Source of the DNA: Solirubrum sp044628455
GTDB lineage: Bacteria; Bacteroidota; Bacteroidia; Cytophagales; Hymenobacteraceae
DNA length: 64,000 bases
Direction: 5' to 3'
NCBI RefSeq assembly: GCF_044628455.1
Contig: NZ_JBIYZW010000002.1
Span: 1,116,001 to 1,180,000 of the forward strand
Made by a program: the position numbers and the translations under genes. Below the pieces are notes generated by a model, which did no database searches, had not been told where the DNA came from, and saw only the letters and a program-made list of their open reading frames with translations. Below, piece by piece: positions 1-8,250 of the stretch (position 1 is its first letter; the number at the start of each line of letters is the position of its first letter).

Positions 1-1352
1 ACGTGTTCAAGCCCAAGCACCTGAAAAAGCTGACCGGCAACCTCGGCATCGGGCACGTGCGCTACACCACCCAGGGCTCCGGCGACGCCGAGCTGGCCCA
101 GCCCTTCACCACCAGCTACCCCTTCGGGCTGGCCATGGTGCACAACGGCAACGTCATCAACTTCCGCTCGGCCGCCAAGCGCCTGCACCAGAAGTACCAC
201 GTGCTGCCCAAGACCAGCAATGACCTGGAGCTGATCATGTACACCTTCGCCTCGGAGCTGCGCCTGAAAAACCTGGACGCCCTGTCGGTGGTGGATATTT
301 TCGATGCGGTGGAGACGACCCAGGAGCTGGTGAAGGGCGCCTACGCCACCATCACCGTCATTGCCGGCCACGGCCTGCTGGCCTTCAACGACCCGCTGGG
401 CATCCGGCCCCTGGTGATGGGCCGCCGCGACACGCCCGACGGGCCGGTTTTCGCCTTCGCTTCCGAATCGACCTGCTTCGACTACCTCGACTTCGAGCTG
501 ATCAAGGACATCGGCCCCGGCCAGGCGGTGTTTATCGACCAGGATTTCAACGTGCACTTCAAGAACCTGCCGGCCAAAACCAAGGCATTCTGCGTGTTCG
601 AGCACATCTACTTCGCCCGCGAAGACTCCGTAATTCACGGCCGCCTGGTGGCCCGCGAGCGGGTACGCCTGGGCAAGATGCTGGCCCGCAAAGTCATCGA
701 GTCGGGCATTCAGCCGGATATGGTCATCGACGTGCCGTCATCGGGCTACTTCGCCGCCTCGGGGCTGGCCGAGGCCATTGGGGTGCCCTACCGCCGGGCA
801 CTAGTCAAGAACAACCACATGGGCCGCTCCTTTATCGTGAGCAGCCAGGCGGGGCGCGAAGACGTGGTGAAGAAGAAGCTGAATCCCATCCGCGAGTTTG
901 TGGAGGGCAAGAAGATTGCCGTGGTCGACGACAGCATCGTGCGGGGTACCACCTCGCGGCGCATCGTGCGCATTCTGCGCGAGGCCGGCGCTACGGAGGT
1001 GTACTTTATTTCCTCGGCCCCGCCCATCATCTCGCCCTGCATCTACGGCATCGATATGGCCATGAGCACCGAGCTGATTGCGGCCAACTACACCGAGGAG
1101 GAAATCTGCCGCTACATCGAGGCCGACAAGGTGATTTACCAGTCGCTGGAAGATTTGCAGGCCCTGTTTTCGGAGGATAAGGGCCACGGCGGCAGCTGCT
1201 TCGCCTGCTTTTCGGGCCAGTACCCCACTGGCGACGTGACCAAGTACCTGCGCCACATCCAGGAAGAGCGCACCAGTCACCGCGAAAAGAAAGAAGAGCG
1301 GCCGACCGAAACGTCGGTCAGCGCCAAGGCCCCGGCTCCCACGGAGCACTAG
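1..1352 (+). CDS. purF: Amidophosphoribosyltransferase, 5'-truncated by the window edge
   Basis: First committed step of purine synthesis: converts PRPP and glutamine to 5-phosphoribosylamine. The reading frame is open to the first base, so the start codon and the N-terminal catalytic cysteine lie outside the window. What remains starts inside the class II glutaminase domain (GHVRYTTQG, then MVHNGN). The PRPP-binding loop VVDDSIVRGTT is in the second half. Cysteines in KAFCVFEH, ISPCIYG and CFACFSGQ match the four [4Fe-4S] ligands of the Bacillus-type enzyme, so this looks like the iron-sulfur form. The last ~30 residues are a charged tail (K/E/R/T-rich). purM follows 149 bp downstream on the same strand, separated by an inverted repeat. 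The family assignment is secure. Confidence 0.97.
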   Translation, partial: VFKPKHLKKLTGNLGIGHVRYTTQGSGDAELAQPFTTSYPFGLAMVHNGNVINFRSAAKRLHQKYHVLPKTSNDLELIMYTFASELRLKNLDALSVVDIFDAVETTQELVKGAYATITVIAGHGLLAFNDPLGIRPLVMGRRDTPDGPVFAFASESTCFDYLDFELIKDIGPGQAVFIDQDFNVHFKNLPAKTKAFCVFEHIYFAREDSVIHGRLVARERVRLGKMLARKVIESGIQPDMVIDVPSSGYFAASGLAEAIGVPYRRALVKNNHMGRSFIVSSQAGREDVVKKKLNPIREFVEGKKIAVVDDSIVRGTTSRRIVRILREAGATEVYFISSAPPIISPCIYGIDMAMSTELIAANYTEEEICRYIEADKVIYQSLEDLQALFSEDKGHGGSCFACFSGQYPTGDVTKYLRHIQEERTSHREKKEERPTETSVSAKAPAPTEH

Positions 1353-1377
1353 AACCGGCCTGGAATACCAGCCTCGC

Positions 1378-1485
1378 GTCTGTCATCCTGAGCAGAGCGA
1401 AGGACCTTGCCACGCAGGAAGGACCAACGCCAGAGAGTTACTATCTGACGGAAAGAGGTCCTTCGCTGCGCTCAGGATGACAGAC
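1378..1485. repeat. Inverted-repeat element (REP/MITE-like), copy 1
   Basis: A ~30-nt arm at 1378-1408 (containing TGTCATCCTGAGC then AGCGAAGGACCT) recurs in inverted orientation at 1456-1485, with about 28 of 30 positions matching and ~47 nt between. The same core recurs at about 8033-8060 and inverted at about 8185-8213. No ORF is inside. It fills the purF-purM gap and its right arm creates a spurious upstream ATG for purM. Confidence 0.8.
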
Positions 1486-1500
1486 GAATTTTCCCTTGCC

Positions 1501-2643
1501 ATGAGCCAGACTACCGCCGCCAGCCTCAAAGAAACCGCCGGCTACTCCATCGAAGAAGGCAACGCTGCCTCGCGCAACGCTTACCACTGGGCCCAGAAAA
1601 CCTTCGCTACCCGCGCGGGCAAGCCCGGCGAGCCGGCCCAGGACCTGGCGGGCGGCTTTTCCAACGAAATCCGCTTCGGGGCCGAGCGACTGGGCATCGG
1701 CTCCGACGGCATCGGCACCAAAATCGAGGTGGCCGAGCGCGTGGACCGCTACGACACGCTGGGCTACGACCTCATAGCTATGGTGGCCGACGATTTGGTG
1801 GTGGCCGGCTTCGTACCCACCAACCTCTCGAACATCATCGACGTGAACACGCTGAACTACGAGGTAGTGGACGAGCTGATGCGCGGCCTGCACGACGCGG
1901 CGCAGTTCAGCTCGATTGCCGTGACGGGCGGGGAAATTGCCGAGCTGGGCAACCGCATCGGCGGTTATCCCGGCGCCCGCATGAATTTCAACTGGTGCTC
2001 TACCGCCGTGGGCGTACTGCACCCCAGCCTAGCGCGCCCTTTAAGCGGCGCCAACGTGCGCGCCGGTCAGGCCGTGGTGGCGCTCCGCTCGCCCTCGTTC
2101 CGCTCCAACGGCTACTCCCTGGCCCGCCGCATCCTCACCAAAGCCTTTGGCGAAGAGTGGCACAACGCGCCTTACCAGGAAGTCGAAACGGCGGAATCGA
2201 AAAACGAAAAACCAACAACGGAAAACGCGAAAACCTGGGGGGAGGTGATGCTGGCGCCCTCGCTCATCTTCGCCCCGGGCGTCACGGCCGTGCTCGACGC
2301 GGGCCTGCCCCTGCACGCGGCCGCGCATATCACCGGCGGCGGCGTGGCCGACAACTTCAAGCGCGTGCTGAAAAGCGGGGTAGGGGCCGAGCTGGACAAC
2401 CTGTTTGCGCCGCTGCCCGCCATGCGCCAGCTGGCCGAGCTGGGCGGCATCAGCCCCGCCGACGCCTACCTGTACTGGAACATGGGCAACGGCATGCTGC
2501 TGGTCACCGATGCCGACCAGGCCGAGGCCGTGGCCGCCGCGCTGACCGCCAAGGGCTACGCCGCTCAGGTAGCCGGCCGTATCATACCCGAACCCACGAT
2601 TACGCTGAAGGTGGGTGCGGGCGAGCTGCGCTACGAGGTGTAG
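1501..2643 (+). CDS. purM: Phosphoribosylformylglycinamidine cyclo-ligase (AIR synthetase)
   Basis: Converts FGAM to AIR with ATP in purine synthesis. Family motifs are visible: GIGSDGIGTKIE near the start, YDLIAMVADDLVVAGF, an AVTGGEIAELG segment, and the C-terminal AHITGGGVADNFKRVL followed by YLYWNMGNGML. I place the start at 1501 (MSQTTAASL) because the earlier ATG at 1477 lies in the repeat arm upstream. That gives 380 residues, somewhat longer than the usual ~345. Part of the excess is an atypical hydrophilic insert, ESKNEKPTTENAK, at about residues 231-243. Its DNA resembles an intergenic repeat seen near 20.67 kb. A strong hairpin follows the stop codon. Confidence 0.94.
   Translation: MSQTTAASLKETAGYSIEEGNAASRNAYHWAQKTFATRAGKPGEPAQDLAGGFSNEIRFGAERLGIGSDGIGTKIEVAERVDRYDTLGYDLIAMVADDLVVAGFVPTNLSNIIDVNTLNYEVVDELMRGLHDAAQFSSIAVTGGEIAELGNRIGGYPGARMNFNWCSTAVGVLHPSLARPLSGANVRAGQAVVALRSPSFRSNGYSLARRILTKAFGEEWHNAPYQEVETAESKNEKPTTENAKTWGEVMLAPSLIFAPGVTAVLDAGLPLHAAAHITGGGVADNFKRVLKSGVGAELDNLFAPLPAMRQLAELGGISPADAYLYWNMGNGMLLVTDADQAEAVAAALTAKGYAAQVAGRIIPEPTITLKVGAGELRYEV
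2198..2236. repeat. A-rich dispersed repeat inside purM
   Basis: The A/C-rich stretch differs sharply from the GC-rich coding sequence around it. It contains a 17-nt identity (AACGAAAAACCAACAAC, 2203-2219) with 20672-20688, where the same type of sequence is intergenic. Inside purM it is read in frame. Confidence 0.6.
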
Positions 2644-2665
2644 GGCGCACTGCCCTGGTTAACTG

Positions 2666-2700
2666 GCTCGGGCCCGCGGCAACGCGGGCCCGAGCTGTTT
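2666..2700 (+). terminator. Rho-independent terminator after purM
   Basis: A 13-bp perfect stem, GCTCGGGCCCGCG paired with CGCGGGCCCGAGC around a GCAA loop, followed by TGTTT. It begins 22 bp after the purM stop. Confidence 0.75.
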
Positions 2701-2896
2701 ACCGGGAACAGGGCGGCCGGAAAATACCTGCTTTCGGGTATTGCGGAGGCCTGGGCAGGCCGATAGCTTTACCAGATGCGCCCGGCCACAACTGCGAGCT
2801 GGTCGGGGCGCATCTGGAGCTCAGAAACCAGCACAAACGGGGCGGTACCGAAAAGCCTTACGAGTAGGAACCCATACTTCCTTTTCCACCTGTTGC

Positions 2897-3367
2897 ATGA
2901 TTAAAACGCTACTCAACGCCGCCGCGCTCCTCATTGGCCTCACCGGCATCTTCTTCAAAGCCAACTATTGGGCCGGGGCCGATATCCTCATGCTCACGGG
3001 CTTCGCGCTGTTGCTGATATCCATCGTGGCCTTCACCGTGAGCGACAACAACGAAGCCGGCGTCAACGGTGCCATCAACTACCTGATGGTGGCTACCCTG
3101 GCCGTAGGCGCCATTGCCTCGGTATTCAAGGTGATGCACTGGGAAGGCGGCGGCATGATGGGGCTGCTCTCCGTAGTGCTGATGCTGCTGCTGACGGTGA
3201 TGCTGCTCTTGTCGAAAAGCAAAATCGGGGCCTCGCGGCAGTTTCTCACGGCGGCCTTCGTGCTGTTTACCCTCGACTTTGCTATTCTGAGCATGCCGCG
3301 TAAGGAAGTGGCCCCCGCCACGGCCGAAACAATGGTGGAACAGCCCGTGGAAACGGTTGCCCAATAA
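2897..3367 (+). CDS. Small GldL-like four-helix membrane protein
   Basis: 156 residues from ATG 2897. The frame is open further upstream, but only from here does a hydrophobic N-terminus appear. About four transmembrane segments are visible: residues ~4-22, ~28-46, ~60-77 and ~83-100, with another hydrophobic stretch near 115-135. A motif occurs twice, FFKANYWAGAD and VFKVMHWEGGG. The form F-K-x-x-H-W-x-G resembles the N-terminal membrane part of the gliding-motility protein GldL, but the long GldL C-terminal domain is absent, so it is probably a standalone GldL_N-like protein of unknown role. The C-terminus is a short acidic tail. It stands alone between purM and a hairpin at 3392-3431. Confidence 0.8.
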   Translation: MIKTLLNAAALLIGLTGIFFKANYWAGADILMLTGFALLLISIVAFTVSDNNEAGVNGAINYLMVATLAVGAIASVFKVMHWEGGGMMGLLSVVLMLLLTVMLLLSKSKIGASRQFLTAAFVLFTLDFAILSMPRKEVAPATAETMVEQPVETVAQ

Positions 3368-3391
3368 CCACCTATTCAACTTTGGACAGCC

Positions 3392-3431
3392 CCAGCGGCC
3401 CGGCGGATTGCTGCCGGGCCGCTGGCGTTTT
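3392..3431 (+). terminator. Terminator of the GldL-like gene
   Basis: A 13-bp stem, CCAGCGGCCCGGC with GCCGGGCCGCTGG, and a short loop, followed by CGTTTT. It lies 24 bp after the stop codon. Confidence 0.7.
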
Positions 3432-3469
3432 CAAACCCAGCCAGTGCCCGCCAAGGCTATCGTATTCGG

Positions 3470-3695
3470 TTGACCACCCGGAAGCTCGGTTGACTAGCGG
3501 GAAGTGCGGGCCACGGACCCGGAAGCCGAAGTCGACCACCCGGAAGCCGTGCGCACGGGCCCGGAGCCGCCGCGCACGTATCCGGACGCGGCAGCCAGCC
3601 ACCCGGAACTACTATCGACGGCCCCGGACGCGCTGGTGGACCACCCGGAACCGCCGCGCACTGGCCCGGATGCCGGTACCACGGCTCCGGAGCGG
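3470..3695. repeat. Degenerate 21-bp minisatellite (~10-11 units)
   Basis: Units such as GTTGACCACCCGGAAGCTC and GTCGACCACCCGGAAGCCG recur with a 21-bp step from about 3470 up to the pncB stop codon at 3696. The near-invariant core is CCGGA preceded by AC/CC. Because the period is a multiple of three, each frame encodes a heptapeptide repeat: on + a pattern x-x-x-P-[ED]-x-x (VDHPEAV, RTGPEPP, VDHPEPP), on - x-[SG]-G-x pattern units (GSGWSTS, ASGWSTS). No start site or flanking homology suggests a gene. Confidence 0.85.
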
Positions 3696-5183
3696 CTACG
3701 CCGGCCGCACGGCGCGCTTGTCGAGAATGAGCTGGGTGCGGAAGTCGTGCAGGCTTTTTTCCAGGCCCACGGGGTAGGTGTGCGGGTTCAGGAAGCGGCG
3801 GATGCTGGGGTCGAGGCTGGCTACTTCCTGGCGGGCTTTGGCGCGGCTTTCTGCCAGCGTAGGCAAATCGAGCACGCGCCGGCCCTGGCGGAACACCGGC
3901 TCGAGCAGCTCGCGGTACTGGGTGGTTTTCACCGGGCGGCGGCGGGTGGGGTCGAGCGGGTCCACGATGATCAGGCTCTCGGGCAGGGGCTCGGCCGCGT
4001 TGTAGAGCATGTCGGCCACGGGCCGGCCGTCGTCGCCCAGAAAGCGGCGCACCTGCAGCACCCCGGGGATGCTGGTTTTGGCCAGCTGCTCGGAGATTTT
4101 CACGGTGTAGTCCCAGCCCGAGCCATCGGCGCGCTGCAGGGCGGCCAGCTTGTAGACGCCGCCCAGCGCGGGCTGGTCGTAGGCCGTCACGAGCTTGGTG
4201 CCGATGCCCCAGGTATCGATGCGGGCGCCCTGCAGCTTGAGGCTGGTCACGAGCTGCTCGTCGAGGTCGTTGCTAGCTACGATGCGCACCTGCGGGAAGC
4301 CGGCCTCGTCGAGCAGCTGCCGGGCCTGAATGCTGAGGTAGGCCAAATCGCCCGAGTCGAGGCGGATGCCGCCCAGCTCGTGGCCGGTGGCGCGCAGGTG
4401 CCGCGCCACCCGGATGGCGTTGCGCACGCCTTCCAGGGTGTCGTAGGTATCCACCAGAAACACCGAGTCGTCGGGGAAGGCGTCGGCGTAGGCTTCGAAG
4501 GCCGACAGCTCGCTCTCGAAGGCCATAACCCAGCTGTGGGCGTGGGTGCCGCGCACCGGAATGCCCAGGCGCTGCCCGGCCAGCAGGTTGCTGGTGCCGT
4601 CGATGCCGCCCAGGTAGGCCGCGCGCGTGGCCGAGAGGCCGCCGTCGAAGCCCTGGGCGCGGCGCAGGCCGAACTCCAGAATCTGGTCGGTGGGGCCCAC
4701 GGCCTCGCGGATGCGGGCGGCTTTGGTGGCCACCAGCGTCTGGAAGTTGACCAGGGTAAGCAGGGCCGTTTCTACCAGCTGGGCCTGCAGCAGCGGCCCC
4801 TGCACCCGAATCAGCGGCTCGTTGGCAAACACGGCGGTGCCCTCGGCAATGGCGTCCACGTCGCAGCTGAAGCGCAGCTCGCGCAGGTATTCCAGGAAGC
4901 CCGCATCGAAGAGGCGCCCGCTGTTGCGGCTGCGCAAACTGCCTAGGTACGCCAGGTCGTCGGCGGTGAAGCGCAGCTGCTCGAGCCAGGTCACGGCGTC
5001 GGCCAGGCCCGCGGCCACGGCGTAGCCGCCCCCGAACGGCGGCCGGCGAAAGTACAAGTGAAACACGGCCGGCCGGTCCTGCAAGCCCTTGCGCCAGTAG
5101 CCGTAGGCCATGGTGAGCTGGTAAAGGTCGGTGAGCAAAGTCAGCGAAGGGCGGTAGAGGTCGGCGAGGGAGGCGGCAGTCAT
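3696..5183 (-). CDS. pncB: Nicotinate phosphoribosyltransferase
   Basis: Salvages nicotinate to nicotinate mononucleotide for NAD synthesis, using PRPP and ATP. 495 residues from ATG 5183 (MTAASLADLY), the length expected for the NAPRT family. An in-frame ATG at 5252 would add 23 hydrophobic residues with no sign of conservation. Family features: LLTDLYQLTMAYGYW near the N-terminus, FRRPPFGGGYAVAAGL, the GTHAHSWVM segment with its conserved histidines, and the phosphate-binding IRLDSGDLAYLS, with YKLAAL further on. The gene is monocistronic. Its 3' end abuts the 21-bp minisatellite and no ordinary terminator is visible there. Confidence 0.95.
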   Translation of the reverse strand: MTAASLADLYRPSLTLLTDLYQLTMAYGYWRKGLQDRPAVFHLYFRRPPFGGGYAVAAGLADAVTWLEQLRFTADDLAYLGSLRSRNSGRLFDAGFLEYLRELRFSCDVDAIAEGTAVFANEPLIRVQGPLLQAQLVETALLTLVNFQTLVATKAARIREAVGPTDQILEFGLRRAQGFDGGLSATRAAYLGGIDGTSNLLAGQRLGIPVRGTHAHSWVMAFESELSAFEAYADAFPDDSVFLVDTYDTLEGVRNAIRVARHLRATGHELGGIRLDSGDLAYLSIQARQLLDEAGFPQVRIVASNDLDEQLVTSLKLQGARIDTWGIGTKLVTAYDQPALGGVYKLAALQRADGSGWDYTVKISEQLAKTSIPGVLQVRRFLGDDGRPVADMLYNAAEPLPESLIIVDPLDPTRRRPVKTTQYRELLEPVFRQGRRVLDLPTLAESRAKARQEVASLDPSIRRFLNPHTYPVGLEKSLHDFRTQLILDKRAVRPA

Positions 5184-5325
5184 GGGCAAAATGAATAAAG
5201 CGAACGGGGCAATGTACGGCTGCCGGCTCGAGACGGGTAGGCAAAACGGCACCCGCCTTGCTGCGGCCTGAGGAAGATGCTACATTTCTGCCCCGCCGCG
5301 GCCACCAGAACTCCCCAACCAAGCC

Positions 5326-6037
5326 ATGACCCTTCGCCTGCTCCTGCCTTTGCTTTGGTTACTGCTGCAGGGCGGCGTAGCCGGCGCGCAGAGCCGTCCC
5401 GCCACCTCGGCCCCCGACCCGCAGCTGGAGCGGGAGCGGCTGCGCTGGAACCGCAGCCTGGTGCACGACACGGCCTACAAGTTCAACCGGCGGCCCAACG
5501 CCCTGCTGGTAGCCACGGTGAAAGGCCAGCCGCCCGGCAAGGCCCTGGACGTGGGCATGGGCCAGGGGCGCAATAGCTTGTTTCTGGCCCGGCAGGGCTG
5601 GCAGGTAACGGGCATCGACGTGGCCGACGAAGCCGTGGCCGCGGCCCGGGAGCAGGCGCGGCGCGAAAAGCTGCCGCTCGATGCGCGGGTGGCGGCCATG
5701 GAAACCTTCGACTTCGGCACCAACCGCTACAACCTGGTGGTCTACGTCTACGAAGGCTGTCTTCGAGGACCATCCCGAGGTACTGGCCGGCATCAAGCAG
5801 GCCCTGAAGCCGGGCGGACTGCTGGTATTCGAGTTCTTTCACCGCGAAGCCGGCCAAGCCATGCAACGCCCCGATTTCGGCTGCGAGGCGGGCGCGGTGC
5901 GGGCGCTGTTTGAGCAGGATAAGCGGTTTACGCTGCTGCGCTACGAGGAAAAAATGGGCGTGCCCGACTTCGGCGGTGGGACCAACAAAACCTTCCAGCC
6001 CCAGAAGCTGGTGTACTGCGTGGTGCAGAAACGCTAG
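5326..6037 (+). pseudogene. Secreted class I SAM-dependent methyltransferase, frameshifted
   Basis: The first frame (from ATG 5326) gives a signal peptide (RLLLPLLWLLLQGGVAGAQ) and a Rossmann methyltransferase with SAM motif ALDVGMGQGRNSLFLA and motif II VTGIDVADEAV, up to NLVVYVYEG near 5755. The rest of the fold (VFEDHPEVLAGIKQALKPGGLLVFEFFHREA ... KLVYCVVQKR) continues in the next frame to the stop at 6037. One extra base (or two missing) near 5748-5762 breaks the gene. Both halves look otherwise intact, so this is either a recent mutation or a sequencing error. The combined length of ~237 residues fits a complete enzyme. Substrate unknown. Confidence 0.8.
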
Positions 6038-6282
6038 CGGGGCCAAACCCGGCCCGGGGGGCCACCCCGAAGCCTGGCTAGACAATAGCCAGCACCGATT
6101 GCAATTAAATCGGATGATTGACTGTTTTTGAACTATTGAGCTAGTATTATTGCACTCGGGGAGCCCAGACTGCCGCGCTACTGTGCTCCGCAGTGCCTAT
6201 AAAAGCCGCGGCCGGTGTAGGCACCTTGCCGGTGCGCCGCGCCGGTACCATCACCCGAAAACTCATTCTTCACTAATACTTT

Positions 6283-6483
6283 ATGAAAAACTCAACCCTC
6301 TTTCGTTTTGCAGCTTTAGTGGTTTTCGCGTTCGGCCTGCACCTGACGGCCGCGGCCCAGGGCAACCCCGGCTCGGGCGGTCCGCAGCCCGGCCAGCCCA
6401 CGGCCGTACCCATCGACGGTGGTGCCTCCCTGCTGCTGGCCGGCGGCGCGGCCTACGCCCTCTCGCGCCTGCGCCGCCGCTAG
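6283..6483 (+). CDS. Small PID-CTERM-type sorting-signal protein
   Basis: 66 residues. An N-terminal signal peptide (~1-25, ending TAAAQ) leads to a Gly/Pro-rich linker, then PIDGGASLLLAGGAAYALSRLRRR: a Pro-Ile-Asp motif, a hydrophobic helix and an Arg cluster at the extreme C-terminus. This tripartite tail is the architecture of CTERM protein-sorting signals, and the PID variant is typical of Cytophagales. The mature part is only ~15 residues, so it is essentially signal peptide plus anchor. It is preceded by a 245-bp AT-richer leader and followed by a strong terminator. No exosortase-like gene is in the window. Confidence 0.75.
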   Translation: MKNSTLFRFAALVVFAFGLHLTAAAQGNPGSGGPQPGQPTAVPIDGGASLLLAGGAAYALSRLRRR

Positions 6484-6507
6484 GCTGCGTGGTACTGCTT
6501 ACTTACT

Positions 6508-6540
6508 GCCCGCCTGGCTTTGCGCCGGGCGGGCATTTTT
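6508..6540 (+). terminator. Terminator of the PID-CTERM gene
   Basis: GCCCGCC pairs with GGCGGGC around a short loop, followed by ATTTTT. Confidence 0.85.
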
Positions 6541-6632
6541 ATGGCCGGCGGGCCTGGCAACCGGCAGCTGCCGCGGGTGAAATTTTGCGGCGCGTCGTGC
6601 AGCGCGCCGGGTGGCTTGTGCTACTTTGCCGC

Positions 6633-7979
6633 ATGAAACAATTTCTCCTAGGCCTGGCGCTCATGGGCGCCGCCTCGTCAGCGGCCGTTGGGCAGCAAGC
6701 GGCCAAGCCCGCCAAACCCGCCAAGATTCACGTTTCGGCCGCCACCGTGGAGCGCGTGGAGAAAGTGCTGGCCGACGACAAGCTGCGCGGCCGGGCGCTG
6801 AACACCGGCGCACCGGCAGCGGCGCAGTTCCTGGCCGCCGAGTTCAAGCGCATCGGGCTGCAGCCGCTGCCGGGGCTGAGCTCGTTTGAGCAGGCTTTCC
6901 CGGTGCACGAAATCAAGAACACCAGCGTGCAGGTGAGCCTCAACGGCGCGCCCGTACCCGCCGAAAACGTGGTGCTGCTCTCGGGGCAGGAGCGCGTGAG
7001 TTGGACCAGCGGGCAGGCCGGTGCCCCGCGCGTAGTGGTAGTAGGGCCGCAGGACGATTACCGCCGGGCCATCGGGCCGCTGATGCGCGCCCAGGAAAAC
7101 GTGCTGGTGCTGCTCGACCCGGTCCACGCCGAGCGGTTCAAGCCCATGGCCCAGCACTTCGGCCACGGCAGCCAGTTTCAGATGGAGAAACCCGGCGGCA
7201 CCACCCTGGCCATTGTGCTGGCGGCCGGCACCCCCTCGGAAACGATGCCTTACCAGGTGACGGGCACCACGGTTATCCGCCCCCTGGAAATCCGCAACGT
7301 GGTGGGCGTGCTGCCCGGCCGCGACAAGGCCCGCGCCGCCGAGCAGGTCATCTTCTCGGCCCACTACGACCACATCGGCATTCTGCCCGCCGTGGCCGGC
7401 GACTCCATTGCCAACGGGGCCGACGACGACGCCTCGGGCACCACGGCCGTGGTGGCCCTGGCCGAGCACTTCAAGAAAGCCAAGAAAAACGCCCGCACCC
7501 TGGTGTTCGTGGCGTTTACGGCCGAGGAAATCGGCGGCTTCGGCTCCCGGCACTTCTCCCAGCAGATGGACCCGGCCAAAGTTATGGCCATGTTCAACAT
7601 CGAAATGATCGGCAAGGTGTCGAAGTTCGGGCCCAAGTCGGCCTTCATCACGGGCTTCGATAAGTCGGACTTCGGCCCCATTCTGCAGCGCAACCTGCAG
7701 GGCACCGAGTTCAAGTTCGAGCCCGACCCCTACCCCGAGCAGCAGCTGTTTTACCGCTCCGACAACGCCACCCTGGCCCGGCAGGGCGTGCCCGCCCACA
7801 GCATCAGCACCGCGCCCATTCCCACCGACAAGCTTTACCACTCGGTCGACGACGAAATCGAAAGCCTCGACCTGAAAAACATGACGGCCGTGATTGAGGC
7901 CATTGCCCGCAGCTCCCAGAGCATCGTCAGCGGCCAAGACACGCCCACGCGCATCGCCGAGGCCGGCACGCGCAAGTAG
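6633..7979 (+). CDS. Secreted M28-family zinc aminopeptidase
   Basis: 448 residues from ATG 6633, where a signal peptide starts (MKQFLLGLALMGAASSAAVGQQ). The frame is open upstream through the PID-CTERM terminator, so earlier starts are unlikely. A protease-associated-like insert occupies the N-terminal half. The M28 metal-binding set follows: AHYDHIG (His, ~243), NGADDDASGT (Asp), VAFTAEEIGGFGS (the Glu pair), NIEMIG (in the fourth-ligand region) and LYHSVDDEIES (final His). Predicted to trim exported peptides in the periplasm or outside the cell. Substrate specificity cannot be read from sequence. It ends right before a palindromic repeat. Confidence 0.9.
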   Translation: MKQFLLGLALMGAASSAAVGQQAAKPAKPAKIHVSAATVERVEKVLADDKLRGRALNTGAPAAAQFLAAEFKRIGLQPLPGLSSFEQAFPVHEIKNTSVQVSLNGAPVPAENVVLLSGQERVSWTSGQAGAPRVVVVGPQDDYRRAIGPLMRAQENVLVLLDPVHAERFKPMAQHFGHGSQFQMEKPGGTTLAIVLAAGTPSETMPYQVTGTTVIRPLEIRNVVGVLPGRDKARAAEQVIFSAHYDHIGILPAVAGDSIANGADDDASGTTAVVALAEHFKKAKKNARTLVFVAFTAEEIGGFGSRHFSQQMDPAKVMAMFNIEMIGKVSKFGPKSAFITGFDKSDFGPILQRNLQGTEFKFEPDPYPEQQLFYRSDNATLARQGVPAHSISTAPIPTDKLYHSVDDEIESLDLKNMTAVIEAIARSSQSIVSGQDTPTRIAEAGTRK

Positions 7980-7987
7980 TTTTGGGC

Positions 7988-8250
7988 GACAGGTGAAGAG
8001 TGACACGTGACAGGTAACACGTGACAAGTTGTTTGTCATCCTGAGCCCAAGCAAAGAACCTTCCTTGCGCTACGCACAACTAAAAAGCGCAGCCACCAAT
8101 GCCAGGGCGTCGGTGGCTGCGCTTTTGTCGTTCCAGCAGCGTAGCGTAGGTTCTTGGTTGGTAGCGGCAGTGCAGGGGCTGAGGAAGGTCCTGCGCGTTG
8201 CTCAGAACGACAAACAACTTGTCACGTGTCACGTGTTACCTATTGTCACC
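7988..8250. repeat. Palindromic element of heptamers plus TGTCATCCTGAGC core, copy 2
   Basis: The left part has heptamers AGTGACA, CGTGACA, GGTAACA, CGTGACA and then AGTTGTTTGTC (7995-8035). The right end carries the same series inverted (8208-8248) with one additional CGTGACA. Inside are the copy-1-type cores (left 8033-8060, right 8185-8213). In the centre is a near-perfect hairpin, AAAAGCGCAGCCACC paired with GGTGGCTGCGCTTTT (8082-8128). The outermost right heptamer contains the stop codon of the minus-strand DUF4132 gene. Confidence 0.75.

Noticed and set aside
2741..2896. Longer N-terminus for the GldL-like protein
   Set aside because: The upstream frame is Arg/Gln/Ala-rich and overlaps the purM terminator region; the hydrophobic N-terminus begins only at 2897.
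3504..4946. A 480-codon plus-strand frame starting in the minisatellite
   Set aside because: The first ~65 codons are the heptapeptide repeat and the rest lies opposite pncB. No start signal and no family.
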